Origin: Daejeonella sp.
GTDB lineage: Bacteria; Bacteroidota; Bacteroidia; Sphingobacteriales; Sphingobacteriaceae
NCBI RefSeq assembly: GCF_030684675.1
Contig: NZ_JAUXXZ010000059.1
Coordinates: forward strand, 1 to 64,000
Direction: 5' to 3'
DNA: 64,000 nt
In this document: in pieces, positions 37,116-45,857 of the stretch
Numbering within the stretch: the stretch's first letter is position 1
Layout of the letters: each line of letters begins with the position of its first letter
The notes under the pieces: model-generated
Database searches by the model: none
What the model was told of the DNA's origin: nothing
What the model saw: the letters and a program-made list of their open reading frames with translations, nothing else
Made by a program: the position numbers and the translations under genes

Positions 37116-37123
37116 CAAAGATA
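37116..37123 (-). promoter_or_regulatory. -7 element for purH
   Basis: TATCTTTG on the minus strand, 22 bp before the purH start; exact match to TAnnTTTG. No clear -33 box. Confidence 0.5.
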
Positions 37124-37261
37124 GTTTTTTTGATCGGTTTGCCATGAAAATTTTAGTGAAAAATCTGCTGCAGAGGATGATTTATAAGAAGAGGCAGGTG
37201 CTTCAGCTATTTCAAAAATATTTGTTGTTTGATGTTTCGATTAAGGCTTGAGAAAACTAAA

Positions 37262-37840
37262 CTAAGACTTCATCTTTTTCAGCAATTGCTCTACAACTTT
37301 CGGGTAGTGTAAATGCTCCAATTGTTGGCCCTTGAATTTGACCATTTCAAGATCATCACTTGCTTCTATCCTGAAACGCGACTGATGAATAATTTCACCT
37401 TCATCAAAATGTTCGTCAATAAAATGGATGGTGATACCCGACTCTTCCTCATGGGCATCAAGAATTGCCTGATGTACCCGGTCGCCATACATACCTTTTC
37501 CACCGTATTTGGGAAGCAGTGCAGGGTGGATATTGATAATCTTGTTTGGGAAGGCTTTTAATAGATTTTGTGGGATCAGCCACATAAAGCCGGCCAGAAC
37601 AATCAGGTCAATCTGAAGATTTTTTAAGAGATCAACCACATTGTTTGTTTTGTAGAATTCATGCTTATCAAATATATGCGATGGGATCTCAAAATTATCG
37701 GCACGTTGCAAAACGTAGGCTTCAGGATTATTGGTCAGAACAATGACAACCTCAGCATCCATGTGTTTTTTGAAATGCTCCATAATCTTTTGAGCATTTG
37801 ACCCTGACCCTGATGCGAAAATTGCGATACGTTTCTTCAA
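37262..37840 (-). CDS. purN: Phosphoribosylglycinamide formyltransferase
   Basis: A 192-residue enzyme adding a formyl group from 10-formyl-THF to GAR. GSGSNAQKI binds the phosphate, INIHPALLP holds the catalytic His-containing loop, and FDEGEII supplies the late aspartate. Complete. It is separated from purH by 167 bp, with its own -7 element at 37858-37865. Confidence 0.95.
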   Translation of the reverse strand: MKKRIAIFASGSGSNAQKIMEHFKKHMDAEVVIVLTNNPEAYVLQRADNFEIPSHIFDKHEFYKTNNVVDLLKNLQIDLIVLAGFMWLIPQNLLKAFPNKIINIHPALLPKYGGKGMYGDRVHQAILDAHEEESGITIHFIDEHFDEGEIIHQSRFRIEASDDLEMVKFKGQQLEHLHYPKVVEQLLKKMKS

Positions 37841-37857
37841 GATTATTCTATTTTTAA

Positions 37858-37865
37858 CAAAGATA
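37858..37865 (-). promoter_or_regulatory. -7 element for purN
   Basis: TATCTTTG on the minus strand, 18 bp upstream of the purN start; same octamer as for purH and mrdA. Confidence 0.5.
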
Positions 37866-37892
37866 TTATTTTGGAGGTTTTATGGAAATGAT

Positions 37893-38128
37893 CTTGATCA
37901 ATTTGTCAATTATCGATTTGTCAATTAGACAATTTGTCGATGTGAGGAATTAGCAAATTAGCAAATTTGAAAATTAGCAAATGATTGTGATTTGTCGATT
38001 ATGTTAATTAGTTAATTAAAATCAATCTGCCAAACTTATTCTGCTCCCATCTTCAAATCACCTCATCTTCAAATCTCCAAATTAATCACTCCATCTTCAA
38101 ATCACCTCATCTTCAAATCATCAAATTC
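37893..38128. repeat. Low-complexity tracts upstream of purN / downstream of hppD
   Basis: Two kinds of short tandem units occupy this spacer: ATTAGCAAATT/AATTTGTC units (about 37900-38015) and repeated CATCTTCAAATCACCT units (about 38048-38128). The second kind reappears between hppD and hmgA (about 39280-39310). No gene is supported. The tracts resemble degenerate microsatellites common in Sphingobacteriaceae intergenic DNA. Confidence 0.6.
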
Positions 38129-38129
38129 C

Positions 38130-39254
38130 TTACAGGTTCCCCCTTGCTTCCTGTTCTCTTTCCAAAGCTTCGAAAAGTGCTTTGAAATTTCCTGCTCCGA
38201 ATGATTTTGCTCCTTTGCGCTGAATGATTTCAAAAAACAGGGTTGGCCGATCCTCAACAGGTTTAGTAAAAATCTGGAGTAAATAGCCTTCTTCATCCCG
38301 GTCGACCAGAATTCCTAAATTCTTGAGTGGTTCGATATCTTCTTCTATCTTACCTACCCTTGCTTCCAGATCATCATAGTAGATGGCCGGAACCTTTAAA
38401 AACTCAACACCCCGGTCCTCCAATTTGCTTACGGTATCTACTATGTCATTGGTTGCAATTGCGATATGCTGAACTCCTTCATCCCCATAAAAATCGAGGT
38501 ATTCTTCAACCTGCGAACGTTTTTTACCCTCTGCAGGTTCATTTATCGGAAACTTTACATAGCCATTCCCATTACTCATCACTTTACTCATTAAAGCTGA
38601 ATATTCGGTAGAGATCTGTTTATCATCAAAAGTCAGGATATTTTTGAAGCCCATCACATCCTCATAGAATTTCACCCATTTATCCATTTGATTCCATCCC
38701 ACATTACCTACACAATGATCAACATAAAGCAGTCCGGTCGGTTCCGGATTATAGGTGCTTTCCCATTTCTCATATCCGGGCATGAACAGACCATTGTAGT
38801 TTTTGCGTTCGACAAACATGTGTACTGTTTCACCATAAGTATAGATACCACTCATCTTTACCTGCCCATAATCATCCTCCAGTGTTTGAGGATCCAGATA
38901 ACTTTCAGCACCGCGGGAAGTGGTTTGATGGTGTGCATCATAGGCATCGTCCACCCAAAGGGCAATGATCTTAACCCCATCACCATGGCGGGTCAATTGT
39001 TCAGAAATGGGGTGATCCGGGAATAAGGGAGTGGTCAGCACCAGTCTGATCTTGTTTTGAACAAGAACATATGACGCACGGTCTTTAACCCCGGTTTCCG
39101 GGCCGGCGTAGGCCAGACTTTGAAAACCGAAGGCCGTTTTATAAAAATGTGCTGCCTGTTTGGCGTTTCCAACATATAATTCAATATAATCTGTTCCTTT
39201 TAGGGGAAGAAAGTCTGTTGTCTGTATACCTGCTACTATCGTTCCTGTTTTCAT
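38130..39254 (-). CDS. hppD: 4-hydroxyphenylpyruvate dioxygenase
   Basis: A 374-residue Fe(II) dioxygenase converting 4-hydroxyphenylpyruvate to homogentisate in tyrosine breakdown. The iron ligands are His180 (YVDHCVGN), His263 (VQHIAIAT) and Glu342 (LFFEIIQR). The C-terminal helix GNFKALFEALE gates the site. Complete. It is co-directional with hmgA across a 69-bp spacer of short repeats. Confidence 0.95.
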   Translation of the reverse strand: MKTGTIVAGIQTTDFLPLKGTDYIELYVGNAKQAAHFYKTAFGFQSLAYAGPETGVKDRASYVLVQNKIRLVLTTPLFPDHPISEQLTRHGDGVKIIALWVDDAYDAHHQTTSRGAESYLDPQTLEDDYGQVKMSGIYTYGETVHMFVERKNYNGLFMPGYEKWESTYNPEPTGLLYVDHCVGNVGWNQMDKWVKFYEDVMGFKNILTFDDKQISTEYSALMSKVMSNGNGYVKFPINEPAEGKKRSQVEEYLDFYGDEGVQHIAIATNDIVDTVSKLEDRGVEFLKVPAIYYDDLEARVGKIEEDIEPLKNLGILVDRDEEGYLLQIFTKPVEDRPTLFFEIIQRKGAKSFGAGNFKALFEALEREQEARGNL

Positions 39255-39323
39255 AATTTTACTGTTGAATATTATTGTTCCTCATCATCAAATCATCAAA
39301 TCTTCAAATTGTCAAATCGGCAT

Positions 39324-40490
39324 TCACTCTACATTCTCCTGCCAGCTTTTATGATAATTTTCATCCTCAATACTTAACGCGTAATCTGTCAGCATCAATG
39401 GTTTAAAGGGATCAATCATCACTGCCAACTCTTCTGTTCTTTCCTTTCCAATTGATTTTTCAACTGTACCCGGATGCGGACCATGAGGTATTCCACCCGG
39501 ATGAAGGGTTATCTGTCCCTTAACAACACTCTTGCGACTCATAAAATCGCCATCCACATAATAGAGAACTTCGTCGCTGTCTACATTACTATGATTGTAT
39601 GGCGCCGGGATTGCATCCGGGTGATAATCATATTTTCGCGGACAAAAAGAGCAGATCACAAAATTATGACCCTCGAAAGTCTGATGAACGGGTGGTGGCT
39701 GGTGAATTCTTCCGGTAATTGGTTCAAAATCGTGGATCGAAAATGCCCACGGGTAATGAAACCCATCCCATCCTATAAAATCAAAAGGATGAGTGCCATA
39801 GGTATAGGGATAGATCAGACCTTGTTTTTTAATCAGTATTTTAAAATCTCCGGCTTCGTCATGAGTTTCAAGATCAGCCGGGCGTTTTATATCACGCTCA
39901 CAAAAGGGGGAATGTTCCATTAATTGTCCCCATTCATTACGGTAGCGTTTTGGGGTGCGTATCGGACTAAAACTTTCGATTATAAACAATCTGTTGTCTT
40001 CAGTGTTGAATTCCATCTGGTAAATCGTACCCCGGGGAACAACAAGATAGTCGCCATATTCAAATTTTATCTTTCCGAAACCGGTTTTCAAGGTTCCGCT
40101 GCCTTCGTGGATGAAAATAACCTCATCCGCCTGACTGTTTTTGTAATAATAATCCGTCATTGAATGGCGTGGAGCTGCCAGCGAAATATGAAGATCGCTA
40201 TTCACCAGTACGGGCTTTCGGCTCTCCAGATAATCATCCTCGGGTTTGATCTTAAAGCCGATCAGGCTCGTATGGCGAAGATGCTTTTCTCTGGCAATCT
40301 TCGGTTCAACTGAATAGGGTTCACCCAGTTCTTTTACAATAGTTGGAGGATGACAGTGATAAACCAGCGAATAAAGACTGGAAAAACCTTCAGTAGAGAC
40401 CAATTCCTCAGCATACAACACACCGTTTGCTTTACGGAAGGCAGTATGACGCTTATGAGGAATAGATCCTAATGTATGATAAACAGGCAT
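39324..40490 (-). CDS. hmgA: Homogentisate 1,2-dioxygenase
   Basis: 388 residues; opens homogentisate to maleylacetoacetate. The cupin-type core has conserved HQTFEGHNF, YNHSNVDSDEVLYY (His and Glu ligands) and LHPGGIPHGPHPG. Somewhat shorter than the Pseudomonas and human enzymes, as usual in Bacteroidota. Divergent from the fumarylacetoacetase-family gene at 40656. No maleylacetoacetate isomerase gene is seen in this window. Confidence 0.93.
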   Translation of the reverse strand: MPVYHTLGSIPHKRHTAFRKANGVLYAEELVSTEGFSSLYSLVYHCHPPTIVKELGEPYSVEPKIAREKHLRHTSLIGFKIKPEDDYLESRKPVLVNSDLHISLAAPRHSMTDYYYKNSQADEVIFIHEGSGTLKTGFGKIKFEYGDYLVVPRGTIYQMEFNTEDNRLFIIESFSPIRTPKRYRNEWGQLMEHSPFCERDIKRPADLETHDEAGDFKILIKKQGLIYPYTYGTHPFDFIGWDGFHYPWAFSIHDFEPITGRIHQPPPVHQTFEGHNFVICSFCPRKYDYHPDAIPAPYNHSNVDSDEVLYYVDGDFMSRKSVVKGQITLHPGGIPHGPHPGTVEKSIGKERTEELAVMIDPFKPLMLTDYALSIEDENYHKSWQENVE

Positions 40491-40619
40491 AAATTAGAAT
40501 TTATTGGTTTTATAATTGGTAATACAAAGTAAGCTTTTCTTTATTGGAAACTGAAATATGTTTGTGACGACTCTATCTTTGTTTTTTTGGTGAATGAATA
40601 AAGGATAAGCAAAATTCAT

Positions 40620-40627
40620 TAGTTTTG
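40620..40627 (+). promoter_or_regulatory. -7 element for the fumarylacetoacetase-family gene
   Basis: TAGTTTTG matches TAnnTTTG, 28 bp before ATG 40656. A second match, TATCTTTG, is at 40574-40581. The 165-bp gap also has to hold the hmgA promoter. Confidence 0.45.
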
Positions 40628-40655
40628 AATAGCTGCTAACCTAATTAGACCTTTC

Positions 40656-41660
40656 ATGAAATTAATTTCCTATAAAACCGAAGATCGCGAACACCTTGGC
40701 TTGTTCATTAACGGACATATTTACAATCTGAATTCCTGCGATAAGCTCATCCCCGACAATATGAATGAGTTTTTGAGTGGGGGTGAGGAGTTAATGGAGC
40801 GGGCCAAGAAGGTTAATGAAGAGATTAAATCGGGAAAGCAGAAAGCAAAAGAAGAAATATTCTTTGAAGTTTTGGCTCCTGTACCACATCCCAGTTCCTG
40901 TCGTGATGGTTATGCTTTCAGGCAGCACGTTGCTTCTGCAAGAAAGAACAGGCGGGTTGAAATGATTCCTGAATTCGATCAGTATCCCATATTTTATTTT
41001 ACAAACCATAATTCTATTCAGGGCATGGGCGATGTTGAATGTATGCCTGATCATTTTGAGAAACTTGATTTTGAATTGGAAGCCGCAATCGTTATCGGCA
41101 AAAAGGGACGAAATATCAGGGCATCAGAAGCCGATTCTTATATCGCAGGATATATGATTATGAACGATTTGAGCGCCCGTACCCTTCAGATGGAGGAGAT
41201 GTTGCTCAATCTGGGCCCTGCAAAGGGAAAGGATTTTTCAACAGTGATTGGTCCCTGGCTGGTTACCCCCGACGAATTAAAGAAATATAAAATACCTGCA
41301 AAATCCGGACATACCGGAAATGCCTATTCGCTTGATATGAAATGCTGGGTCAATGGTAAGGAAGTATCAACAGGATCAATGGCTGATATGGACTGGACCT
41401 TTGCCGAGATTATTGAACGTTGTTCTTATGGTGTGGATATTCTACCCGGAGATGTAATCGGATCAGGAACCGTTGGAACCGGATGTTTTCTCGAATTGAA
41501 TGGAACCGGATTGTTGAATGACCCGGAATATAAATCGCAGTGGCTCCAACCGGGTGATATTGTTGAAATGGAAATTACCGGATTAGGGCGTTTGACCAAT
41601 ACAATCAGAAAAGCAAATACAGACTGGTCTATTTTGAAATTAAAAAAGAAAAGTTCTTAG
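40656..41660 (+). CDS. fahA: Fumarylacetoacetate hydrolase family protein
   Basis: 334 residues of the FAH superfamily. Metal ligands are suggested by LDFELEAAIVIGKKG and the NDLSARTLQ segment. PGDVIGSGTVGTGCFLELNG is the usual C-terminal block. In the context of hppD and hmgA it is most likely fumarylacetoacetase, giving fumarate and acetoacetate. Family members also act on other beta-diketo acids, so the assignment is by context. A long hairpin follows 19 bp after the stop. Confidence 0.88.
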   Translation: MKLISYKTEDREHLGLFINGHIYNLNSCDKLIPDNMNEFLSGGEELMERAKKVNEEIKSGKQKAKEEIFFEVLAPVPHPSSCRDGYAFRQHVASARKNRRVEMIPEFDQYPIFYFTNHNSIQGMGDVECMPDHFEKLDFELEAAIVIGKKGRNIRASEADSYIAGYMIMNDLSARTLQMEEMLLNLGPAKGKDFSTVIGPWLVTPDELKKYKIPAKSGHTGNAYSLDMKCWVNGKEVSTGSMADMDWTFAEIIERCSYGVDILPGDVIGSGTVGTGCFLELNGTGLLNDPEYKSQWLQPGDIVEMEITGLGRLTNTIRKANTDWSILKLKKKSS

Positions 41661-41678
41661 TGAGTAGAAATTTCCCTT

Positions 41679-41741
41679 TGGTCGGTGTTATCACTGGACC
41701 ATAGCACTCATATATACCATGGTCGGTGATAACACCGACCA
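41679..41741. repeat. Long hairpin after fahA (23-24-bp arms)
   Basis: Arms at 41679-41702 and 41719-41741 are complementary over 23-24 bp with about one bulge and one mismatch; the loop is about 16 nt. The core GGTCGGTGTTATCAC and its inverse contain a run typical of dispersed palindromes. There is no T-tract, so termination would not be intrinsic in the classical sense; stabilisation of the fahA 3' end is possible. Confidence 0.65.
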
Positions 41742-41759
41742 GAGGGGCGGATTGCATAA

Positions 41760-41844
41760 GATTGCTTCATCGTACCTGCCCGTCCGATCAGGTGGGCCTC
41801 CTCGCAATAACAGTTACGGTGTCATTGCGTGGAGCGAAGCAATC
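41760..41844. repeat. Imperfect palindromic intergenic repeat
   Basis: Outer arms GATTGCTTC (41760-41768) and GAAGCAATC (41836-41844) and inner arms CCTCGCAATAACA (41800-41812) and TGTCATTGCGTGG (41820-41832, 11 of 13 complementary) give a two-part palindrome. The TCATTGCG...GAAGCAATC core resembles a repeat widely scattered in bacterial intergenic DNA. It lies just upstream of the next gene and supplies a false GTG start at 41829. Confidence 0.65.
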
Positions 41845-41897
41845 CCCAAACTAATCGTCGGGACTCTTCGCAAAGACATTCTATTATAGTTAATGAT

Positions 41898-42785
41898 ATG
41901 CTGACAATAAATACCGCCGATCTCAAGCCGGCTGAACTTCAGAATTATCTTCAATATGCGATCGCACCAAGGCCGATTTGTTTTGTTTCGACGATTGATA
42001 AGAAAGGCAATGTCAATTTAAGCCCTTTCAGTTTTTTTAACATATTTAGTATCAATCCACCGGTCTGCGTGTTTTCGCCTTCACGTCGGGTAAGGGACAA
42101 TACCACTAAACATAGCCTTGAAAATATTCTGGAAGTGCCTGAATGTGTGATCAATATCGTGAATTATGATATGGTGCAACAAACATCACTTACCAGTGTG
42201 GAGTATCCAAAAGGTGTAAATGAGTTTGTTAAAGCAGGATTTACGCAAATCTCTTCTGAACTGGTAAGGCCTCCGCGTGTTGCTGAATCTCCGGTGCAGA
42301 TGGAGTGTTTGATCAGGCAGGTAATTCCCTTGGGAGAGAATGCTGGTGCAGGTAATCTGGTTCTGGCAGAAATTAAACGAATACACATCAATGAAGACAT
42401 ACTGGATGATTCCGGAAAGATTGATCAGGCCAAAATTGATCTGGTCGCAAGATTAGGTGGGGATTGGTATTGCAGGGTAGGGGTTGACAATTTATTTGAA
42501 GTTGAAAAACCTGTCCGTACACTTGGTATTGGAGTTGATTCCCTTCCCGCGTCGATCCGAAACTCAGCGGTTTTGACCGGAAATAATCTGGGGCAGCTTG
42601 GCAATGTTGAAAGCCTGCCATCTGATGAAGAAATTGCTGCGTTCAGGACAGATCCGGAGCTCAGACAAATTCTTGATGCAACGATTGGTGATTCACTTAC
42701 AAGAGAAAGAGAACTCCATCAGTATGCCAGAAAATTGCTGAAATCTAAGGATGTAATAAAGGCCTGGAAGGTGCTTTTGAGTTAG
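41898..42785 (+). CDS. Flavin reductase-like domain protein of the tyrosine-degradation locus
   Basis: 295 residues from ATG 41898; the in-frame GTG at 41829 is inside the palindromic repeat and would add a non-conserved leader. The FMN-binding split barrel of the flavin reductase type runs over residues about 15-200 (APRPICFVSTIDKKGNVNLS, FSFFNIFSINPP). A C-terminal extension of about 90 residues contains DSLPASIRNSAVLTGNNLGQL. Its reaction is unknown. Close linkage to fahA suggests a role in aromatic catabolism. Confidence 0.8.
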   Translation: MLTINTADLKPAELQNYLQYAIAPRPICFVSTIDKKGNVNLSPFSFFNIFSINPPVCVFSPSRRVRDNTTKHSLENILEVPECVINIVNYDMVQQTSLTSVEYPKGVNEFVKAGFTQISSELVRPPRVAESPVQMECLIRQVIPLGENAGAGNLVLAEIKRIHINEDILDDSGKIDQAKIDLVARLGGDWYCRVGVDNLFEVEKPVRTLGIGVDSLPASIRNSAVLTGNNLGQLGNVESLPSDEEIAAFRTDPELRQILDATIGDSLTRERELHQYARKLLKSKDVIKAWKVLLS

Positions 42786-42868
42786 ATTGTCTGTTAGCAG
42801 TTAACTGTTGTCTGTTACCTGTAAAACGCCTCCCAACCATGGAATTCCATTCTCAACTGTCAATTAAC

Positions 42869-43609
42869 TTAAAGTCCCAATACCTGTCTCAATTTCGGAT
42901 ACCCTGTTTTGCTGACCGGAATCTTTTCCCCTGATTTCAGAATTGCGAGATGGGATTCTTTTTCATAAGGGTCAATTCTGGTAATTTCATTGATCCTGAC
43001 AATATAAGAACGGTGAACCCTGACGAAATCATCTTCTCCCAATAGCTTTTCGAAATACGCCATGGTTTTATTCTTAAGAAATGATCCTTCGGGTGTGTGA
43101 ATTTTAACATAATCATCATCCGCAGCAAGGAAAAGAATATCATTTACCGGGATGATCTTGATTTTGGTTCCTGTTTTAACTACTACACGCTCATTTCTGA
43201 GACTTGAGTTCTGAATATTGTCGAGGAGTTGTTTTGTGTTTTGCTTTGGTTCTGCAACCTGTCGCTGATCCATCCACTTTAGAACGGCTTTATTGAAGCG
43301 TTCTTTGGTAAAAGGTTTCAGTAGATAGTCTACAGCATGTTCTTCAAAGGCTTTAATGGCATATTCATCAAAGGCTGTGGTAAAGATTACCGAAGGGGGC
43401 TGTTCAATAAGTTCGAGCATCTCAAATCCATTGATCTTAGGCATCTGAATATCCAGAAAGATAAGATCCGGCTCATGCTGTGCAATTGCTTTCACTCCTT
43501 CAAAACCATCACTGCATTCCTGAACAATCTCCAGATCCGGCCAGGATTGAAGGTATTCAATCACTACTGAACGTGCCAGAGGCTCATCATCAATTACAAC
43601 TACTCGCAT
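42869..43609 (-). CDS. LytTR-type response regulator
   Basis: 246 residues: receiver domain (acceptor Asp53 in FLDIQMP; VDYLLKPF lysine) and C-terminal LytTR DNA-binding domain (ILFLAADDDYVKIHT, VRVHRSYIVRI). Starts 2 bp after the sensor-kinase stop, so it is co-translated. Targets unknown; the LiaF-like gene upstream is a likely envelope-stress partner. Confidence 0.93.
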   Translation of the reverse strand: MRVVVIDDEPLARSVVIEYLQSWPDLEIVQECSDGFEGVKAIAQHEPDLIFLDIQMPKINGFEMLELIEQPPSVIFTTAFDEYAIKAFEEHAVDYLLKPFTKERFNKAVLKWMDQRQVAEPKQNTKQLLDNIQNSSLRNERVVVKTGTKIKIIPVNDILFLAADDDYVKIHTPEGSFLKNKTMAYFEKLLGEDDFVRVHRSYIVRINEITRIDPYEKESHLAILKSGEKIPVSKTGYPKLRQVLGL

Positions 43610-43611
43610 AT

Positions 43612-44676
43612 TTATACCTGAGGAATTTTTACAATAGTTGTAAATATATGGCTATAAGATGTAGTTTCCAATAGGTCGGTTCTTCCAAATAATAAATGCA
43701 ATCTCCGTTTTACTCCGCTTAGTCCAAAGCCGGTTCCATGTTTAGGACGGGTAGTATCCGGATCATAAGGATTTTGAACAGTGATCTGAAGTTCATTTTC
43801 AAGGCATTCTGCAAAAATACTAATGGTAACTACGCCTGTTGTATCATAGAGGCCAAATTTAATTGCATTTTCTACAATAGGCTGAAGCAGCATTGGTGGA
43901 AGTAATTTTGATTTGCAGGCTTCATTATATGATATTTCAGTAGAGAGTCGGTGCCCAAACCGAACTTTTTCTATGTCCAGATATAATTCTAAATGTTCCA
44001 GTTCATCAATTAGCGAAACAGGCTGCTGATCCTCCTTTTTAAGAGTACCCCGAAGAAAATCTGATAATTGATGGATCATTTTCCTGGCTTCTTCGGGTCT
44101 GCTGCCTATCAATGCAGTAATTGAGTTTAAACTGTTAAATAGAAAGTGGGGTTGTAATTGTTGTCTCAAATTGTAGAGCTCGGCATCCCTGGCAAGAGTT
44201 TCAGCTTCAAGTTTTCTTTTTTCTGTCTCTTTTTGATCTTCCTGTGTATACCAGACCACACTAACCATGGCCATCAGGCCTATGATTAAGAGTCCGATAA
44301 AAAAACGGATAGGTAATGAATTGTATAAAAACTCAGCATAATGCGGGTCGTTTAAAATGATGCTGTCAAGAACCCAATTATTGATCAGCAGCCAAAGAGA
44401 AGCAAGAATCGAGCAATACATTAGCATTAGCAGGTACCTGTTTTTCTCTGGCCGGTAATATTTCAGGTTATTTCCGATCAGGTAACAGGCGATTGCAAGC
44501 AGTAAAATACTTACGGCACTGTCCAGTAATGAGGTCTGAAAACTGAATCCAAACCATAGCAGTATCGCTGTCTGAGACAAAATACTGGCAACAATACATT
44601 GGACAATGACAAGTAAGATCTTACTTCTTGACAAAACCCCGTTGTTAGGATTTGAATTAGATTGCCGTTGTGACAC
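43612..44676 (-). CDS. LytS-type sensor histidine kinase
   Basis: 354 residues. Four TM helices lie within residues 20-145, followed by a His_kinase (PF06580-type) domain with the acceptor His177 in LQPHFLFNSLN. The ATPase shows PPMLLQPIVENAIKFG and GTGFGLSGVKRRL. There is no periplasmic sensor domain, so it probably senses within the membrane. The start is GTG, inside the end of a small DUF4288-like frame (20-bp overlap), suggesting coupled translation. Confidence 0.9.
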   Translation of the reverse strand: MSQRQSNSNPNNGVLSRSKILLVIVQCIVASILSQTAILLWFGFSFQTSLLDSAVSILLLAIACYLIGNNLKYYRPEKNRYLLMLMYCSILASLWLLINNWVLDSIILNDPHYAEFLYNSLPIRFFIGLLIIGLMAMVSVVWYTQEDQKETEKRKLEAETLARDAELYNLRQQLQPHFLFNSLNSITALIGSRPEEARKMIHQLSDFLRGTLKKEDQQPVSLIDELEHLELYLDIEKVRFGHRLSTEISYNEACKSKLLPPMLLQPIVENAIKFGLYDTTGVVTISIFAECLENELQITVQNPYDPDTTRPKHGTGFGLSGVKRRLHLLFGRTDLLETTSYSHIFTTIVKIPQV

Positions 44677-44830
44677 TTGCTTGTTGATTTTGGCTTATCG
44701 ATAATGCTTTTCTAAGCGCTTCCTTTTCCCCTGAAGCACTGATCAGTCTGAGCTGCTCGTCAAATTGTGGTTGGTGATTTCCATTGCCACAGGTAATTCT
44801 GAAAATGAGTTTAGCAACATACCAGTTCAT
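44657..44830 (-). pseudogene. Truncated DUF4288-like gene
   Basis: A 57-residue frame beginning MNWYVAKLIFRITCGNG and continuing QPQFDEQLRLISA, which is the start of DUF4288 proteins. The family normally runs well past 100 residues. Here it stops after KALSISQ and a short unrelated tail, 20 bp into the kinase gene. It may be a decayed gene or a short leader peptide coupling translation to the GTG-started kinase. Motif recognition is from memory of the family. Confidence 0.6.
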
Positions 44831-44890
44831 AGCTGTATAATTTATAGGGTGATAGATGATGTTTTTTAACAGGAGAGCTTTCTGATTGGT

Positions 44891-45664
44891 TTAAAAGCTC
44901 TTAATATCTATTCCTCCAAATATGGATGTACCTTCTATAACCAGGATCTTGTCCGGAATTGCATTCAGCTGAGGAGGGCGTTTGTCTTCAATCCCCCCGA
45001 AAATGGCGACCATCTCTGAATGGATAGTCCAGTTTGCAGGTACAATGATTTTAGTACCACCAAAAACCTGTACAACTTCAATTTTTACCCTGCCTTTGAT
45101 GTCGGCCTGCATCAGATTAATCTCACAGCCTCCAAAGAAATTTACTATTTCTCCTCCCTGAAAATCTTTGGAGACAATATTCTTTTTTACTCCACCAAAT
45201 ATTGAAACAGATTCAATTTTGTCTTCAGTTAATGGTCCGGAAGCAGGTCTTTCCTGAGCTTCTCCTGTAAAATTAGTATCATTGCTTTCAGGGTCTACTC
45301 TTTTATCCCAGCTTGTAAAATCTTCAGCCTTAAAGCCCTTCTTTCGGCCAAATACTAACCAGGTTCCAAGACCAATGATCAGGAATGGCCAGAAAAATCT
45401 GCTAAGTTCCATGCCGGGTATTATCTTATTGCTCAGGAATAGTGCACCGATGGCAATAGGCATAAATGCAGATGGACGATCATATCCCTGACGAGAGCCT
45501 ATGAAAACACCAATCAGAATCAAGAATACAGGCCAGCTGAAAATCCATGATGGTATAAAGAAAATGTCTAAAGTACGCAGTAATAGTATGAACCCCAGGC
45601 CAAGTAAAACTAAGCCTACTAAGGCTTTACCTGATTTTTGATTTGAGCTGTTAAAATTTTGCAT
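44891..45664 (-). CDS. LiaF/LiaI-like membrane protein (cell-wall stress related)
   Basis: 257 residues. Four TM helices (residues about 13-120: KALVGLVLLGLGFILLL, then FFIPSWIFSWPVFLIL and two more) are followed by a C-terminal beta-rich domain with four FGG motifs (SIFGGVKK, FFGGCEIN, VFGGTKI, AIFGGIED) typical of LiaF-type cell-wall-active antibiotic response proteins. Next to LytS/LytR-like genes, it probably modulates an envelope-stress response. A -7 element TAGTTTTG lies just upstream. Confidence 0.85.
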   Translation of the reverse strand: MQNFNSSNQKSGKALVGLVLLGLGFILLLRTLDIFFIPSWIFSWPVFLILIGVFIGSRQGYDRPSAFMPIAIGALFLSNKIIPGMELSRFFWPFLIIGLGTWLVFGRKKGFKAEDFTSWDKRVDPESNDTNFTGEAQERPASGPLTEDKIESVSIFGGVKKNIVSKDFQGGEIVNFFGGCEINLMQADIKGRVKIEVVQVFGGTKIIVPANWTIHSEMVAIFGGIEDKRPPQLNAIPDKILVIEGTSIFGGIDIKSF

Positions 45665-45681
45665 GGCTATAATATTTGATT

Positions 45682-45689
45682 CAAAACTA
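45682..45689 (-). promoter_or_regulatory. -7 element for the LiaF-like gene
   Basis: TAGTTTTG on the minus strand, 18 bp upstream of the start; exact TAnnTTTG match. Confidence 0.45.
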
Positions 45690-45782
45690 AGGTCTTATGA
45701 TCTGATGTAAAATACTTATTAGGCGAGTTTACTACTCTTCTCGGTGAATGTCGTAAAAATGTCGGTGAAAAATAAATCAATA

Positions 45783-45857
45783 TTAGTTGAGAGTTGAGAA
45801 TTGACAGTTGACAACTTGTAATTTGCTTATTTGCTAATTTACTCATTTGCTAATGTC
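45783..45857. repeat. Low-complexity spacer of TTGAGA/TTTGCTAAT units
   Basis: AGTTGAGAATTGACAGTTG and TTTGCTAATTTACTCATTTGCTAAT tracts fill this spacer; related text occurs at about 42790-42860 and 48960-49010. No gene seen. Confidence 0.5.

Noticed and set aside
37893-38128. CRISPR-like array
   Set aside because: Repeats are short, degenerate and contiguous, without constant-length unique spacers or cas genes.
41829-41897. GTG start for the flavin reductase-like gene
   Set aside because: The GTG lies within a palindromic repeat; the conserved domain begins after ATG 41898.
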